Shown here one piece after another: positions 31,734-43,960 of a stretch of 64,000 nt of DNA. The stretch spans positions 21,641,375 through 21,705,374 of the forward strand of contig CAIIXF020000005.1 of NCBI GenBank assembly GCA_903813345.2. Direction: 5' to 3'. This DNA comes from Owenia fusiformis (Eukaryota > Annelida > Polychaeta > Sabellida > Oweniidae). Position 1 is the stretch's first letter, and each line of letters begins with the position of its first letter. The translations under genes and the position numbers were made by a program. Under the pieces are notes generated by a model. That model searched no databases. It had not been told where the DNA came from and worked only from the letters and a program-made list of their open reading frames with translations.

Positions 31734-33596
31734 TAGGGTGGTCCAAAAAAAGTGAAACCCTGCAACGGGCCATATTTCCCTTATTACTTGCAGGAATTCT
31801 TCTTTATTTTCACATGTTGTAGAGGAAGGTCTAAAGTTTATGTTGGTACCATACATTTTTCGTAGTCTTGAAATTTGCAGAAATTATAAGCCCTAACCAA
31901 ATGTTACTGAAAATGGATAAAATGTTATTTTCAATATCCGCGATTCTTCAACCCTTGAACACCCTTCCCCTGACATTTTTTAAGCTGCAGTCTTAAAGAA
32001 CTAATATTTTCTGACTAAAACTAGCATCCTACCTTTGTTAGTTGCAAAGTTATTGTGATCCAAGGAAATATTCTAAGCTTCCATAAACAAAAACATTTTC
32101 CAGTGAAATCGCGAACATATGCCTATATGATCTAGAAATGTAAATATCTTCAAAAATCATTGACCAATTTTAATGAAATATGGCTCAAAAGATTGAATAT
32201 TGGATTTTCTTTTGATTTTTTAAAGATATTTGATGAAGGTCTTCTCAGATTCATGGTCACAGGGGGCAACTTCCTTCCACAAGAGGCCCCCCTAAACTGT
32301 TGGTGTAGGTAACATACCCCTGAACTGTTGAACGGTTAAAACTGCCCTTAGGAAAAATGTTATGGGTATTACCCATAGTGTTATCCATAATAATGGTAAT
32401 TCATAAGGTCATTTATAGTTTATATATACATAACCCATAGTGTTACCCATAGTGTTACCCATAACCAATAGTTATGGTTAAAACTTACATGTTATAACAA
32501 TGATATACTCATGATTTAACATAAGTAGATGTTATTGGCTAAGCATGTGTAGGTTATGGGCAAATTATGTGTCCCCATAACATACACATAAATTCCAAAA
32601 AATTTAAGACAGAGAATAAATTATGGCATCAACCAAAATTTTAGAGCTTTCTCTACAACATGTGATAATATGAGCCAATTCATGCAAGTATTAAGGAAAA
32701 TATTAGAGGTGTGCACGGATGGTAAATCACTTAAGTGATCAACGAAATATTTTAATCATGATCGATTAATCGATTCTAACAGAAATGATGGCTATAGACA
32801 TAATTTCCAGACAATTTTCTAGTACTGGGCGATAAATCATTCATTTAACTCTCACTCACCTTTTTCAAGTCTTCCTTGCAGACTTCCATTCAGTCATATT
32901 TGTATTCAAGTATCAAGTTATCATGTGAATTTTGGACTATGTTTCATGATGATAAGTTAACAGAACTTGTGTGAAAGAATATGAATTTATTTCAATATTT
33001 ATTTTTCGTTATCAAAGATGATTATTGGCGATGTTGTTGGAGTTTTCCTTGCAATTCCCCATATGAGCATTAGATAGATGGTGTTAGCTCATACCTGTAG
33101 TGCTATTAGAATACTCCAATGTCCAATTGTCTTCATGAAAAATGACCATTAGTCTATCTCGCTTTTTTCCCTGGAGATGTCGCCATTTCTTGACCGCTTC
33201 TAAACTAAATAAAATCGGGACGATTACATTCAAATGTGCCAACGATTCGCCTTGGATTTGTTTGCATACCTCTATTGAATATATACATAACAACAAAATG
33301 TATCGGTAAAACACAAAAGTAAGCATCTGGCTTAGATTAGTTTGTTTGTTTGGCAGTTTGAGTTTTTTGCTTGGCATGTCAATCTGACTAATCAGGGCTC
33401 AATCTGTCAGTGACGTCACGTAAGCTTACACACGGCGGGATATTGAAGATTAACTTTTTGAGAATCAGTCAATTGAGTATTAAGAATCTTATTTGATTAA
33501 ACGTGTGTCGATCAATTAATCAATGATCAAATAAAAATTCACACCTCTAGAAAATATTGCCTGTTGCAGGGGTTCACTTTTTTGGACCACCCTGTA
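31734..33596. mobile_element. Mariner-like MITE, interrupted by a hAT MITE
   Basis: Left TAGGGTGGTCCAAAAAAAGT with ...GAAACCCTGCAACGGGC; right GCCTGTTGCAGGGGTTCAC then GGACCACCCTGTA. TA at both ends. Without the inner 846-bp insert it is about 1 kb. A truncated relative is at 650-995. Confidence 0.7.
32704..33549. mobile_element. hAT-type non-autonomous element, 846 bp
   Basis: Flanked by a perfect 8-bp duplication GAAAATAT (32696-32703 and 33550-33557); ends TAGAGGTGTG and CACACCTCTA are perfect inverse repeats. Both are hAT signatures. A minus-strand frame (33084-33377) ends SNSTTGMS, then a stop, then HHLSNAHM, faintly like a BED-finger tail (TT-x-M-x2-HL-x3-H); this is a weak hint of a decayed hAT N-terminus. 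Confidence 0.85.
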
Positions 33597-33799
33597 AATA
33601 GTCATATTTCATATATGTTCATATTTAGAAATCCAGCTCAAATTTATTATGCAGAAGAAATATACCGTAAGTCACAATCAGTAGGCAGGAAAATATCATT
33701 TGCTAATAAATGCCCAAAGCAAAGGGAACTGTATGAGTGTCCCCTGTATGGAGACAGAGGGTTACATCTAAATCGTAGTGTACTCTCATGAGATCAAGC

Positions 33800-34620
33800 C
33801 ACCCAATCTAAACGATACACAGACAACCATCTTAAAGTAGATGGGAAATATACCATCATTGTTTAAAAAAGAAACACATGGCCTAATTTGTGTAAAAGCC
33901 CAGTAATCAGTTTGTGTTCTCTAAACCTCATTAAATACATGGGTAGAGTATAACCCTGAATCCAGATGAATGTAATAGTATTGATGCAATCACTGGATGG
34001 TGTTGTACATGTCCAGCTGAGAGTAGGGTTGTAGGCACAAGGGGTATAAAAGTAAAAAGAAAAGACACTTTAAAATCAAAAGATATGTCTGAATTGTTGT
34101 CATCTGAAGAAGATAGAATCTCTTATTATAATTAACAAACAAATGAATGTGCTCATCCACAGTTATGTAAAGTCCAACCTTTTAGAAATTGTTATATTTT
34201 ATGTGTTTTCAAATGTTGCTCTTTGTGCTTCCTCACTGTGATGTGAAATAATAAATTCAGTATTTTACAGCCACTTTAAAGCAAACTGTATCAGACTGTG
34301 TATATGAGCAATTGATCTCAAGGAAGCAGATCAATATATAATTGATTGATTTGCATTTTTGACTTGTTGATTAATTCTTGTGTTTTTTAATGTTGCCCCT
34401 TGTTCTTTCTCATTGTGATGTAAATTTAAAAAAACTCAATGTTCTTTTCTGACATAGTTTTGCAAACTTTTTTTGTAGACAATTGATCTCAATGAAGTAT
34501 AAAGAAAATCACTATTCAATATTTTGTTTGCATTTTTGACATGTTTTTTCGAATGTTGCCCATAGAGCTTTGTCACTATTATGTAAGATAATACCAAGAG
34601 GATCAATTTAAAAGTCTTAA
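33800..34620 (+). pseudogene. Transposase-associated SWIM-finger relic, copy 2
   Basis: Inverted copy of 10670-11476 plus 14336-14400, here uninterrupted. The plus strand near 33965-34130 reads DECNSIDAITGWCCTCP then AESRVVGTRG and LLSSEEDRISYYN. As in copy 1 the C-x-H pair expected after VGT is missing (R-G), so the shared ancestor probably already lacked it or the family differs. It is bounded by the MITE end at 33596 and core repeats from 34660. Confidence 0.45.
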
Positions 34621-35640
34621 ATGACTGAAAATAATGATCATTTTGTAGTAGCTCTGTTGGAGATGGAATTGTCGAGATGGCAGCTTAATTTTAAAATGGC
34701 TGCCGTTTTTCATAAAAGAAAATTATCTTCAATAAATGCCAATACTCCTATTCGTGATAAGAGTTCAGGTGGTAATTTACATATTATCTCCCATGATGCA
34801 TCGATTTGGAAGGGACAAATTTTAATTGGCCCGCCGAACGAGTCGATTACTCTGAACGTTTCTCAGCTTCTGATTCTCAAAGCTTTACTTACCTCTAAAC
34901 TGTACATATTGTTTAAATCAATTGTATGTATGGATCAAATAAATATATATTTACATAATCCTGGACAGATAAATCAAAAACATTCATTCATAGCTGAGTA
35001 AATTGGAATTCATCAAGAGGGTTGTAAAATATGTGATTTTTTTGCTTCTGGCCCCCACCCTCTTTGAAGGTCTCCAGACACCGTAACAATTTTTTCTAAA
35101 TTTTTTTAAAAATACTACCCAAAAATATAGACTTCAATCTATGCATTTCTGATGTTTTTTTCTCCCATTCTTAAAAAAAGTTTTTTCACACTTCAATTGG
35201 GGCACTCTCTGTTGCTAGTTTACCCAACTCCTTTCAAAATGGCTGCTATTTCCATTGAAAAACATAATCTTTGGTAACTCAAACATAAGTGAATGCATTT
35301 GGTTCAAATTTTATATGATATTGCCTTTGGACAAAAGAACTCTGCTTGAGAGGAAATTTTCAAGATGACAGCTGAATTTCGAAACGGCTACCATTTTCTG
35401 TAAAAATGTTATATTTGCTTTATCAAACACCAGTGGATGGAATTGGTTCAAAATTAATAAGCTGATGCTTAGAGATAAAGGAGGTCTGCGCAAGAAAATA
35501 TTTTCAATTTGTCTTAAAATGTAATATTTTTGATAATTCAAATACTAGTTGATGAATCTGGTTCAAATTTTATTTGCTGCTACCTAGGGACAAAGGAGCT
35601 CTGCTTAATAAGAAAATTTCAAGAAACAGTGCTTTCAGTA
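34621..35640 (+). repeat. Helitron core fragments (GAACGAAGTTCG family)
   Basis: Units around 34665-34745 and 35230-35640 contain TTCAAAATGGCTGC, GGTTCAAATTTTATATG and GGACAAAGGAGCTCTGCT. No ends are present. Between them (34750-35225) is unassigned sequence with a chance open frame. Confidence 0.5.
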
Positions 35641-35689
35641 GGTTTGTCTGAGAGTGCTTTCCTGGGACGGATTGATTTGATTACTCTTA

Positions 35690-35900
35690 CCGTTTTTGAG
35701 ATGGTGCCCGAAAAGTAGGTCACAACAAAAAGTTCTCAAAAATCAACATATGAGTTATGAAATAGGTGTAGAATTTTCCCAGAAATCCGAATCTGCAAAC
35801 CAAATTTTGATCCGACATCTGGGTCAAAAGTTATGGCATTTTGAAAATTGGAGAAAAATCGATCTGATGGTATCCTTAAAAGAAAGTCAAGATTACTGAA
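35690..35900 (+). repeat. GACTCC-family Helitron core fragment
   Basis: AAAGTAGGTCACAACAAAAA, GAATTTTCCCAGAAATCCGA and CTGCAAACCAAATTTTGATC match the core units at 30670-31250. Another piece lies at 37005-37130. Confidence 0.55.
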
Positions 35901-35924
35901 GAAAATATTGAAAATTGATATATT

Positions 35925-36030
35925 TATCGATCTAAATATATCTAAAAATCTATCTAAATATATCTAAAAATCTATCTAAATCTATCAAAAAATCTATCTA
36001 AATCTATCTAAAAATCTATCTAAATCTATA
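35925..36030. repeat. TCTATCTAAA minisatellite
   Basis: About eight units of 10-12 bp (ATCTAAA-TCTATCTAAAAA). Confidence 0.85.
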
Positions 36031-36840
36031 ATATCCACTATGAAAACAAGCCGCTAGACACCCAAGTGGGTATTTGTTGCAGTTTAACAAATTTTTTAAA
36101 TGACATGTAGACTACATATTAAAGAAAGCACTTATATTATGTTACATGAAGGTATATAAAAATGGTATTAACAAGTAATTTAAGGATGTACAATTAATGT
36201 AGGAATGTACAAAAAATCAGGTACCAGTATAAAATCAACAATCAACAAAATGATCAAATATCAGGCATTATGATCAAATATCAAATATTTTCCATAAAAA
36301 AACTGGAGAGTTAACTGATCAAATTTCAAAGATATTACAATATAGTATGTATAGTCACCTTTCATAAGTATTTCCAGATTGTTTATAAATAGTAATCCAT
36401 AGTTATTTTGCTTGTAATATCCCTCATCACACTAGATTTTGAAGAAACACAGCCAGCAAATATTTTTCTGACTTATGTTTTGACCTGACCTTGACCTCCA
36501 AAGCCGACCACAATGCTTGGGCCTACAATATTGGTGATGACAAAAATAATAGAATGGACTTCAACAATGACGGTGAAATTTTATGTCTGAATTATGAATT
36601 CAAACATGACCGTGCTCTATTCGAATTTCTCAACCAATCAGAATGCAGCATAGCCAATATAGAACGTTCTCTAATTCTCCATAGATGCACGACCATGCTC
36701 TATTCAATCTGCAATTTGCATTGTTTTGAGTGACGTCACATCTCAGCTGTACATCTGGGGCTCTGTCCGGGGATAGCTGTTCGTATTCTTCCTTCATGCC
36801 CGTTCCACAGACACGGCTTTTACTAATTTTTATGTTTGAA
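36031..36840. other. Intronic, nothing recognised
   Basis: No repeat end or exon seen. Chance open frames on both strands near 36491-36974 lack family resemblance. Confidence 0.35.
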
Positions 36841-37003
36841 TCGGAATAAATAATGATAGGCCATTCAATATGGTGAAATTCAGCACTCGTTGGACAGAAT
36901 GTTAGTACAAATGCACTCACCTTCGGTTCGTGCTTTGTACAACATTCTGTCCAACTCGTGCTGAATTTCACCATATTGAATGGCCTATCATTATTTATTC
37001 CTT
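36841..37003. repeat. Near-perfect long hairpin, arms about 68 bp
   Basis: GGAATAAATAATGATAGGCC at about 36844 is mirrored by GGCCTATCATTATTTATTCC ending at 37001; pairing continues through CAATATGGTGAAATTCAGCAC and GGACAGAATGTT with only a few mismatches. The loop is about 22 nt. It could be a foldback MITE or transcribed as a hairpin within the intron. Confidence 0.85.
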
Positions 37004-37304
37004 AAATAAAGGTAGAATTTTCTCAGGAATACGAATCTGCAAACCAAATTGCAATCCGACTTTCGGTTCGGAAGTAAGGGCATTTTGAAATCGCAAAAAA
37101 ATCAATATGATGATATCCTCATCTTTACTCAATGGTGCCAGTTCGAATTGAAAAATACCAGATTTTTGCTCAGCTACCTACTCGACAGCCAACTTAATGA
37201 AAGCCTTTAATAGATTTTTGCTATATACTTTGTTTGAAAAAATGCCAGCCATGGCTGTTTGATGGGATTTTAAGATAAAAAAAATTATGTTTCATTTGAT
37301 TTAG

Positions 37305-37373
37305 GGAAGTGGCTTCCAGAAGAGGAGAATCGGCTTACACTTGCAGTACAAGAGTTGACTGGCTTAGAACCAG
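37305..37373 (+). CDS. DMTF1: DMTF1 exon (start of Myb repeat 2)
   Basis: 69 bp, acceptor TTTGATTTAG, donor CCAG|gtgacc (weaker than the others). Phase 1 in, phase 1 out. The peptide is GKWLPEEENRLTLAVQELTG then LEP, aligning to GKWTEEEEKRLAEVVHELTS of vertebrate DMTF1, the first helix of the second Myb repeat with its conserved Trp and acidic EEE. The split Gly is completed at 49349, 12 kb downstream. Confidence 0.93.
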
Positions 37374-37785
37374 GTGACCTTTCTAGCCCTACTTGAACTT
37401 TCATTAGCATAGTACTAGTGACTAGAGTTGTAACTCGCCAGAAAAATCCAACTCGAGTTCAACTTGCCAAATATTTCCAAAACTCGAGTAAAACCTGAGT
37501 TAATTAATTTCATCCAGTTCATATTGTAAACCTGGGTAGACAAAATTACTGTAACTCTAGAGGCAAGTTTCTCTTGTTTAGTCACATCTAAAAGCTGTTT
37601 AACACGTCGGGGCCATAAGACAGTGTGATATTCATTGCAGTTATCTCATATTTCAATCAAAAACAATCTGGGATACGGCATCATCGCCGCATACGGTAAG
37701 GACTAGAGATTGCTAGAAATGAACCAGGAAGGGCCCTCAAATTATGACTTATGATCTTAATTTAATGATAGAATATCTTTTTATT
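37374..37785. other. Intron start, nothing recognised
   Basis: No repeat end or gene seen. Confidence 0.35.
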
Positions 37786-38904
37786 AGCTCACATGGTGAG
37801 CTTTTGCAATCGCTCACTTGTCCGTCTGTCTGTCCGTCCGTCCGTCCGTCTGTCTGTCCGTCAACAATAGTGGCACGTTTTAAAACCTCTGTCGATAGGA
37901 TTCCTGTTTTAAGTTATTTCTGTTCAACATCAATACAGAAAACTCCCCTATGACTCCTGGTTCAAAAGCTCGCCTATTTTCAAAATGGCCGCCATTTTTG
38001 TCTCGCGAAATTCACTTTTGACCTATTTCCTAGCTTTACAAATAACTTCAAGTGTGCTACATTGTTAAAATCCATGTCAATGTAAAGAGTAGATGTATGA
38101 AATAATTTTGTTACGAAAAATCAGCAAAAAATTATATCCATTTTTTTTTATTTTCAGCCATTTTAGTTAACATTGATTTGTCCATCTGTCTCGCAAAATC
38201 CACTTTTGGACCATTTGCCTTAAACCCTCTGTCGATAGGATTCCTGTTGTAAGTTAACTTTGTTCAACATCAATACAAAAAACTCTCCTATGACTCTTGG
38301 TTCAAAAGCTCGCCTATTTTCAAAATGGTCGCTATTCTTGTCTCGCGAAATTCACTTTTGGCCCATTTCCTAGCTTTACAAATAATTTCAGCTGTCCTGC
38401 ATTGTAAAAAGCCATGTCACTGTAAAGAGTAGTTGTATGAAATAATTTTGTTACAAAAAATCGGCAAAATACTATATCTGTTTTTTTTATTTTCAGCCAT
38501 TTTAGTTAACATTGATTCGTCCATCTGTCTCTCAGTCAGTCCAAAATAGTGGCAAGTTTTAAACCTCTGTCAACACTTGGCTCTTTTTAAATCCTCTGTA
38601 GATAGGATTCCCGATTTAAAATATTTTTGTTCAACATCAATAAAGAAAAAAAACCTGTGACTCCTGCTTCAAAATCTCGCCTATTTTCAAAATGGCCACC
38701 ATTTTTGTCTCGGGAAATTCACTTTTGGCCCATTTCCTAGCTTTACAAATAAGTTCAGGTGTCCTGCATTGTAAAAAGCCATGTCTTTGTAAAGAGTAGT
38801 TGTATGAAATAATTTTGTCACAAAAAATCTGCAAAAAATTATACCCGTCTTTTTTATTTTCACTTTTGAGCAACACCATATGAGCCCAGTACCCACGGTA
38901 CTGA
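37786..38904 (+). mobile_element. Helitron-like element, AGCTCAC family
   Basis: 5' hairpin AGCTCAC-atg-GTGAGCT after TTATT, then GTCCGTCTGTCTGTCC. The core has three units of about 340-365 bp marked by CCTCTGTCGATAGGATTCC and CAAAATGGCCGCCATTTTTG. The 3' end has ATATGAGC and hairpin CAGTACC-cac-GGTACTG, then ATTATT. A core scrap is also at 40860-40925. Minus-strand open frames are from the core. Confidence 0.6.
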
Positions 38905-39576
38905 TTATTTTATTTATGTAAAAGTCATGGAAACAACATGAGAAAGTTGGGGACCATTTTTTATTCAATTTGAGTGACTACTCTATTATTGCCCGCTTGA
39001 GTTCCTTTGATAGTCAATCTTTTTCTGATTTTCTTTGGTGTAACTTGTCATTCCTAGATTTTTGTTGTTGAACTTTATGAGGCTTTGAAAGTGCTTTTTA
39101 GGTGACAGGCGCTAAATACAGCAATCATTGGTATATTTATTCTCCTAATGAAGTAATGTTGCACAATCTCTGGGACCTGAATTCATTTTACATGCTTGCG
39201 AGTTTACTCGAGTTATACCTAGCTCGCAAGTTGAAATATATATGCGAGTTTCTAGAGGACAACTCGAGGCAATGTATAGGCAGCTCTGACGAGCTGTACT
39301 CAAGTTACGGACTCGGGAGTTACACCTCTAATTTTATGACTTTTGCTCTTTGGTATCATAATTTACAGTTTTGCATTGGGTCTATGGTTGTAATAACAAG
39401 ATAATGTTGAAAAAAGATGGCCAATATGATATGTAGAAAAATCTGATCCACTTTCTCTAAAACATGACAGAGAAAGACATTAACAAAACGAAATGCTTGT
39501 TTTGTTGTTGACTAGGTAACATATTAATGACGTCACTGATTAATATATAAATATAATCAAGACACCCTATACAGAC
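38905..39576. other. Intronic, nothing recognised
   Basis: One open frame at 39102-39404 without recognisable domains or splice evidence. Confidence 0.35.
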
Positions 39577-39734
39577 TGTGCTATACGAAAATAAGTGGTG
39601 CGGATATCATGTGCGCAAGGTGCGGATATTTACAGTCATATTTGAATTTGTGATATTTCATGAACTAAGGTATGTTGGGTACTCAATTATAGTCATTCAT
39701 TTGTATAGGAGACCTAATAAAAGGGAAATTTTGG

Positions 39735-40110
39735 GGTTTGTAGAAAAAACTGGGTACTGGGTACCAGGTAGTAAATCCTCCATGCTGGGTTCAAACTTGG
39801 TACCCGGTACCCGGTCGAAAAAACAGGGTACCCAAAAAATGAAAAATACGAATTATATAACATAATTAGATCATTAGAAAACATGTAAGATTTGTTTTGA
39901 ATTTACAAAAATGTATGTAACTTCCTTCAAAATTGAGCTAGGAGCTTCAAATAAAAAGCATTTTAAGGCTGTATCATCATGGTCATATTTTCAATGGTTA
40001 TGGGGGAAGGGGGGGGGGGTGTACCATCGAACCTCCTCCTGGCTACGCCTATGACATTGTAAGACGATGTGAAAACATGACATATCAATCTTACTCTATT
40101 TTCAATAGTT
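39735..40110 (-). repeat. Unclassified repeat R, copy A, uninterrupted
   Basis: Reverse complement of copy C. It runs (minus strand) from TAGGCGTAGCCAGGAGGAGG through CTTAAAATGCTTTTTATTTG, TGAAGGAAGTTACATACATT, TTATGTTATATAATTCG and GGGTACCCTGTTTTTTCGAC. It serves as the empty-site reference for two insertions in copy C. The repeat contains several GGTACC palindromes. Origin unknown. Confidence 0.75.
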
Positions 40111-40224
40111 CGTATGCAGGTATGTTGGTACGTGATGAATTGTTTTGATTATGATTTAAATCTGTAAATAGCTATCGTTACTTTAGCAGAGAGGTGATGT
40201 GTGTTAATTTATATGATGTAACAT

Positions 40225-40495
40225 ATAATTTTAAGTCATCCAAATTTTCGATGAAATGTCCACTGAAGTGTAAATTGTTACACCTAACAATGTCAAAGGC
40301 GTAGTCAGGAGGGGGTGCGATGGTGCAATCGCACCCCCCCCCCCTATAACAAATGAAAATATGACCATGATGATAGAGGAAGAAAAGAGCCTTAAAATGC
40401 TTTTTATTTGAAGCTTCTAGCTCAATTTTGAAGGAAGTTACATATATTTTTGTAAATTCAAAACAAATCTTATACATTTTTGCATTTTGAAAGTT
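40225..40495 (+). repeat. Unclassified repeat R, copy B
   Basis: Same orientation as copy C; includes AATGTCCACTGAAGTGTAAA, GGCGTAGTCAGGAGGGGG, a C10 run, and GCTCAATTTTGAAGGAAGTT. It stops after CAAATCTTATACATTTTTGC. Confidence 0.75.
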
Positions 40496-40546
40496 ATAAG
40501 CTTTCTGTGTGAATTTTTAAAAAATTGGAAACATTTATCAGATATA

Positions 40547-40628
40547 TGCTACCTCTAAACAAGTGGTGCGGATATCTGTCACTCTACAGATATCCATGGA
40601 TATCTGCACCGCTTATTTAGAGGCAGCA
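40547..40628. repeat. 82-bp foldback, GCTACCTCTAAACAAG
   Basis: TGCTACCTCTAAACAAGTGG then TGCGGATATC pairs with GATATCTGCACCGCTTATTT then AGAGGCAGCA, about 31 bp per arm. A related single arm is at 39577-39600 (AATAAGTGGTGCGGATATC). Confidence 0.75.
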
Positions 40629-40914
40629 CATTTTTGTTTGATGTTTCCCATTTTGTTTAAAATCACACAGAAACCTTTCAACTTTGAAAATACAAAACAT
40701 AATTTGTATTGATAGGTCATCTCGATCACCAATAATGAATGAATGCTGTTTGTGCTGTGAAACAGCTGCAATTTCAAATTATTTGCTTTGGAGAGAAAAT
40801 TATCGCTTGATGTGTCGCTATAGAACAAACTACACACCTATTTACACAATTCCTTTTTATTTTGTTACAAAAAATCGGCAAAAAATTATATCCGTTTTTT
40901 TATTTTCAGCCATT

Positions 40915-41114
40915 TTAGATAACATTTTAAGTTATCCCAATTTTTGACGAAACGTCCACTGAAGTGTAAATTGTAACGTCTTACAATGTAATAGGCATAG
41001 CCAGGAGGAGGTGAGATTGTGCGATCCCATCCCTCCATTACCAATGATAATATGAATATGATGATAGAGGAAGAAAAGAGCCTTAAAATGCTTTTTATTT
41101 GAAGATTCTAGCTC
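40915..41114 (+). repeat. Unclassified repeat R, copy C, first part
   Basis: Starts near TTTTTGACGAAACGTCCACT and reaches TTTGAAGATTCTAGCTC, where a 5.3-kb element is inserted. Resumes at 46412 and, after a second insertion, at 48149-48270. Confidence 0.75.
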
Positions 41115-41979
41115 AAAGGAGCACGTAGGTTATCGCAAACAATTTCAGAAGGTTACATCTCGGATTTTGACTGATTTCTGACAAATGAAGACAGGTTTAT
41201 CTTTTAGATCAATGCATTATCTCAAAGAAAATTATATACAGTAATAATAAAGTCAAACAAACTCAGAGATATTTAACTAGCAATAAACCCATCAACACAC
41301 TTTTTCAAAGATGTTGACCCCATTTTCACCAAAAGTGCAATCATTTTTTACAATGTTTAATGCATTACTATTCTTTATTTTGATGTATCAAATACACGAG
41401 GGGAAAGTGAACCCGTGTATATACAACCTACTGCCGAGCAAGACACGCATATACCGCCTATCAAATGTTTGGTTAACTACATCTCATAGGAAAAAGGACA
41501 ATAAAGGTAATATTGGACCTCTATCAATTCCCTTGGATGGTTAGAATCATTACTAAGATGTTCTAGCAGGCGGAATTAGCCTAGAATTATAGTTGAAATA
41601 TATTTGTTATGTCCAAATTAAGAGATAAGTTAAACCTATAATGGTTTTCGATTTGTTTTTCTCATTCATACTCACTTTAATTGAAATTGAGCGATCCAAT
41701 GTTATCGGACATCGGACCCGATGTGATCAAAGAGTAATATTATAAAGATCCAAAAATATCTTGAGTAAATGATCTCAGAATCCGAACATTACTTGAGAAA
41801 AATCTGTTGAGATCCGATTATATCATCGAGTCTGTGACATGCTGATGATGAAATAGTGTTTGTGTTACTTTTGGGAGTTTTCGAACCTTGATTTAATTGC
41901 CTTTATTAGAAGGGTTACTTGTTATTATCCCAACGAACGAAGTTCGGTAGGGATATAGTGAAGCCCTCCGTCCGTTGAA

Positions 41980-42408
41980 TTGAAAGAATTGAAAAAACTT
42001 GGAATGATAAATATAGAAGATAATGATAGACTACACACACAACTTAAAATTACTCTGGAGGACAGAATCCAATCAAAACTCAGGAAAAACAATAAACTAA
42101 AAACCAAGAATAGGAAAAAGAAACCAACCAAATTCTGTAAAATACTATTTGAAAACAAAGCAGTAGAAGTAATCAACATTGCAAATATCTTAAGAGATGA
42201 AGAAGTGATCAAGACAATACCTCCAAGTATCAAAAATAAGGAACCACCAGGAATTGTCTATATATACACTAAGCCAATAAGGAATAAATTGTTCAACTAT
42301 AGTGAGATTACAGAAAGTATCGACGAAGGCAACAATATAGGAGAATGTGATTGTAATACATCTGAATTTAAGGATGAAGACCATGGTCACGTCATATGGG
42401 AAATCTGA
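41980..42408 (+). pseudogene. PLE-type RT, N-terminal block
   Basis: About 142 residues: a lysine-rich start (DRIQSKLRKNNKLK), GIVYIYTKPIRNKLFNYSE, and ECDCNTSEF then DEDHGHV, a Cys-x-Cys...DxDHGH motif that I associate with this RT group. The frame ends at HVIWEI; the next block begins about 90 bp later, so there is at least one disruption here. The first codon listed is TTG, not a real start. Confidence 0.6.
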
Positions 42409-42501
42409 AGATTATACAAAATTCAAAATTGAGAAAGCTATTCAGTAAAGGTCCTGGCTATAGAGAAAAACGTAATGAGAAAATAGAGAGAAAATACTGT
42501 A

Positions 42502-43275
42502 ATGGAAAAGGTGAAACAAAAGATTGAGTTACTTCAAAATAAAAAATTTAGACACATTAAAAATCCAAAGCAGACACTAAAGGACCAAAATGCTATGGAA
42601 GAACTCAATCAACTCAAGGAAAAATATGCCATTGTACCTATTGATAAGGCAGCAAATAATATTGGGTTTATGTGCAAACAATACTACATAAAGAAGATTA
42701 AAGAGGAAATTGGAAATGACACCTATCAAAGGATAGAAGATAAAGAAGAAGAAGATATAGTGAAGGAAATCAAAGAGACAATGAAAACAAAATTCAAGAT
42801 TGAACCGGGAGAAGAACAAAATATTATACCAAGGATTCATCTTACAATTAAAATACATAAACAGCCAATTAAATTTAGATATATCATTGGCTCAAAGAAA
42901 AGTTCTGTAAAACCAGCTGCCAAAAAACTGACCAAAATTCTTAAACTAGTGCAATATACTAACAAAAGATACTGTGAGAAGATTAAGGATTATACAGGTG
43001 CCAATAGGATGTGGATTAGCGACAATAACCAAAATATGTTAGATAACATAAAAAGTGTAAATTTAAGGAATGGGGCAAGGAACATAGCCTCGTATGATTT
43101 CTCTACACTATACACAAAGATTAATCTAACTGACATAAAGGAAAAACTGAAATGGGTTATAGATAAAGCCTTCAGAGGAGGAACTAACCAAAAGATAACA
43201 GTAGGCGGAGATGAAGCCAAATGGGGTGGAAAGGCGGATAATAAAAAAGGCAAATACCAAAGGAGAGTGCAATGA
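42502..43275 (+). pseudogene. PLE-type RT, DKx motif and first RT motifs
   Basis: Contains KYAIVPIDKAANNIGFMCK (the D-K motif upstream of RT1 in Penelope-like elements; here DKA), IPRIHLTIKIHKQPIKFRYI (RT1-RT2) and IASYDFSTLYTKI, where the DFSTLYT segment carries the first catalytic Asp. The frame is lost within a glycine-rich stretch near 43190-43260, overlapping the next block in another frame. Confidence 0.7.
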
Positions 43276-43960
43276 TCTAGTGGATTTCATCGTAGACACA
43301 GCCTACTTTAAAGCAGGGAAATCAATTCTAAGACAGAAAATTGGAATACCGATGGGAATCGATCCGGCGCCATATATGGCAAACCTATACTTATACAGTT
43401 ATGAATTTCAAGCCATTGAGAAAATGTATAGGGAAGACTACTCCAAAGTACTAAAATATGCTAAAACTACAAGATTCATCAATGATTTATGTACAATAAA
43501 CAATGACGGAGAAATGGAGACTGATATGAATAACATCTATCCTGAAGAACTAGTGTTAAACAAGGAAAATGAGAAGGATACAGAAACAACTTTTCTGGAC
43601 ATACAAATGAAAATAGTAAATAAACAAATCACAACAAAACTATACGACAAAAGGGAAAACTTCAATTTCCAAATAGTCTCATATCCAGATTTATCCGGAA
43701 ATATTCCTAGAAACCAGTCCTATGTAATAGTCATATCACAAATAATAAGGATTTCAAGAATCTGCAGTCATATGGAAGATGCAACAAACAGAGTTACCAG
43801 CCTGGGAAATAAACTACAACGTCAAGGTTACAGGAGTAACATACTAAATTCATATACTAAGAAAGCTATAACAAGAAATAAATGGATATGTACTAAATAC
43901 GATATGCAGGAGAATATCATCATGAAGCACTGGAAAATTAATGAGAGAAGTGAACATTAA
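43211..43960 (+). pseudogene. PLE-type RT, catalytic and thumb block
   Basis: NDLVDFIVDTAYFKAGKS, QKIGIPMGIDPAPYMANL (RT motif 4) and RFINDLCTINNDG: the catalytic pair normally written x-D-D reads N-D, so the first of the two Asp is replaced. Downstream TTFLDIQMKI, YDKRENFNFQIVSYP and the RISRICSHMEDA segment match the C-terminal part of the group. With the Asp loss and frame breaks this copy should be inactive. Confidence 0.7.

Noticed and set aside
33084-33377. 97-residue minus-strand frame as a gene
   Set aside because: It lies inside a hAT MITE; only a weak BED-like ending.
39102-39404. 100-residue open frame as a host exon
   Set aside because: No acceptor or donor context in phase with DMTF1 and no recognisable domain.
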